The translations under genes were made by a program, and so were the position numbers. 6,517 nucleotides of DNA from JAEHDI01 sp035455185. GTDB lineage: Bacteria; Acidobacteriota; Terriglobia; Bryobacterales; Bryobacteraceae. The stretch is from assembly GCA_035455185.1 (NCBI GenBank), contig DATIFQ010000518.1:1-6517 (forward strand). Reading direction: 5' to 3'. The first letter of the stretch is position 1; the number at the start of each line of letters is the position of its first letter. A model generated the notes under the pieces. The model did not search any database and had not been told where the DNA came from. It worked only from the letters and a program-made list of their open reading frames with translations. Below, in pieces: positions 6,088-6,517 of this stretch.

Positions 6088-6301
6088 ACAGGCGGTGATT
6101 GGCCCGGCCGACTTTAATAGTGGGTACCGGCGAGTCTTTGGCCGGCGCCAATCGCCGCGCTACAACACAGACACCAGCGGGAGGGGAGGCACGCCGCCCT
6201 ACAAGAGCCGCGAGACTCCCTTCCGTTCCAAGCGGGATTGGCAGGCTGGCACGCTCAGGAGGAGTAGGCGAGGGTAGACGCCAGCCAGCCTGCATGTTTT
6301 T
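6088..6301 (+). ncRNA. Candidate structured non-coding RNA (unidentified), or a cluster of intergenic repeats
   Basis: Three hairpins follow one another on the plus strand. The first pairs 6092-6109 with 6140-6158 (18 bp with one bulge and one G-T wobble), and its loop can form a further GACT-AGTC stem. The second pairs GGAGGGGAG (6180-6188) with CTCCCTTCC (6216-6224), with one wobble. The third pairs 6241-6250 with 6284-6293 perfectly (10 bp) and is followed by TTTTT at 6297-6301. A promoter-like pair ends just upstream. I could not match it to RNase P, SRP, tmRNA, 6S or any riboswitch consensus I know. The alternative is degenerate dispersed repeats: CGCCGCGCTACAACA (6153-6167) recurs as CGCCGCCCTACAAGA (6192-6206). 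Expression is inferred only. Confidence 0.3.
6241..6301 (+). terminator. Terminator-like inverted repeat with T-tract on the plus strand
   Basis: GCAGGCTGGC (6241-6250) and GCCAGCCTGC (6284-6293) are a perfect 10-bp inverted repeat, followed after three bases by TTTTT (6297-6301) on the plus strand. The 33-base loop is long for an intrinsic terminator, which lowers confidence. No recognised plus-strand gene precedes it, so it would end either a non-coding transcript or nothing. Confidence 0.4.
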
Positions 6302-6315
6302 CTCAGGTATGCGCA

Positions 6316-6408
6316 ATGGCAAGAGCGCTTGAGTTGTTGAAAGATCGTTGGCTGGAAATCCTGCTGCTGGCTCTCTCCATCGGAATCTCCGCTCCGTTAA
6401 CCCGATAG
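6316..6408 (+). CDS. Possible 30-residue small membrane peptide
   Basis: An ATG at 6316 opens 30 codons ending in TAG at 6406-6408. The peptide has a charged first part (MARALELLKDRWLE, 1-14) and then a hydrophobic stretch of about 13 residues (ILLLALSIGISAP, 15-27) ending in Leu-Thr-Arg, the layout of a single-pass small membrane peptide. A weak AGGT (6305-6308) lies 7 bases before the ATG. It starts 14 bases after the T-tract of a terminator-like hairpin, so transcription would have to read through or start nearby, and no promoter is evident. I do not recognise a family; it may be a chance frame. Confidence 0.25.
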   Translation: MARALELLKDRWLEILLLALSIGISAPLTR

Positions 6409-6424
6409 CCTGCGCTCACCCGCT

Positions 6425-6517
6425 CTATTTCTTTCTTCCGCCCGCGAGCATCCCATCGATCAACGTGAATAGCGCCTTCCCCTCGAAGATCGCCTGGTTC
6501 GCCGGGCTGTATCCGTA
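6425..6517 (-). CDS. C-terminal 30 codons of an unidentified protein
   Basis: The minus strand is open from the right edge to a TAG at 6425-6427, giving 30 residues: YGYSPANQAIFEGKALFTLI followed by ten more (DGMLAGG, then RKK) and the stop. The composition is protein-like: mixed polar and hydrophobic residues, a predicted amphipathic helix and a basic tail. Codon choice is G/C-rich at third positions, as in the neighbouring genes. I do not recognise the family from this fragment. It lies 436 bases upstream of the peptidase gene in the same direction, too far to assume a shared transcript. No T-rich terminator follows its stop. Confidence 0.6.
   Translation of the reverse strand, partial: YGYSPANQAIFEGKALFTLIDGMLAGGRKK

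Larger units (their letters stand above)
5989..6424. other. 436-base intergenic stretch upstream of the peptidase operon
   Basis: No conserved protein is encoded here. Next to the peptidase, the minus strand holds an A/T-rich patch (6011-6016, TAATAT read on minus) that could be a -10 element, but no good -35 precedes it. Further right lie a plus-strand promoter-like pair (6054-6082), three consecutive hairpins (6092-6293), a T-run (6297-6301) and a possible 30-codon frame (6316-6408). Overlapping longer open frames on both strands at about 6086-6332 have no recognisable protein features and run through the hairpins. I see nothing in 6409-6424. Confidence 0.6.

Noticed and set aside
6115..6135. 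T-box-like string GGGTACCGGCG, considered as part of a T-box leader
   Set aside because: It lacks the conserved T-box core order, the plus-strand orientation points away from any aminoacyl-tRNA synthetase or biosynthetic gene, and no specifier stem is evident.
6086..6332. Overlapping 77-78-codon open frames on both strands
   Set aside because: They run through three hairpins, lack ribosome sites and show no domain or membrane pattern. The base-pairing explains the sequence better than coding.
1..6517. CRISPR arrays, insertion sequences, attachment sites, tRNA or rRNA genes
   Set aside because: No regularly spaced direct repeats, transposase motifs, terminal inverted repeats, tRNA T-loop signature or rRNA segment was found on either strand.

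Overview
The window is GC-rich bacterial DNA. All recognisable genes are on the minus strand, so transcription runs from right to left. The gene content resembles Acidobacteriota, perhaps the Solibacter/Bryobacter group: an exported mandelate-racemase-like enzyme with a twin-arginine leader, a Tat-type dipeptide epimerase, a Calvin-subtype class II aldolase, and a GC-rich intergenic stretch full of hairpins. This placement is inferred from protein style only; there is no rRNA or marker gene here.

Reading with transcription: (1) 6425-6517, the last 30 codons of an unidentified gene entering from the right. (2) 5989-6424, a long intergenic stretch. It holds a possible plus-strand unit (promoter-like hexamers, three successive hairpins, a T-tract) and a possible 30-residue membrane peptide. 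(3) 5131-5988, an exported SH3b-NlpC/P60 peptidase of the YkfC type. It overlaps by four bases (ATGA) with (4) 4055-5134, a dipeptide epimerase of the enolase superfamily with a Tat-like leader. Together they form a murein-peptide module: the peptidase would release L-Ala-gamma-D-Glu and the epimerase would convert it to L-Ala-L-Glu. (5) 2463-4001, 2-isopropylmalate synthase (leuA), 53 bases downstream of the epimerase and possibly co-transcribed. (6) 1287-2306, class II fructose-bisphosphate aldolase, ending at a strong intrinsic terminator. (7) 1-1146, the first 382 codons of a Tat-exported mandelate-racemase-family enzyme, probably a sugar-acid dehydratase. It has its own candidate promoter with a LacI-type palindrome in the spacer, and it runs off the left edge.

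No complete, wholly new multi-gene system is visible. The points most worth pursuing are the apparently extracytoplasmic epimerase coupled to a YkfC-type peptidase, the structured intergenic region at 6054-6301, and the operator-like palindrome in front of the mandelate-racemase-family gene. No tRNA, rRNA, CRISPR array, insertion sequence or phage gene was seen.
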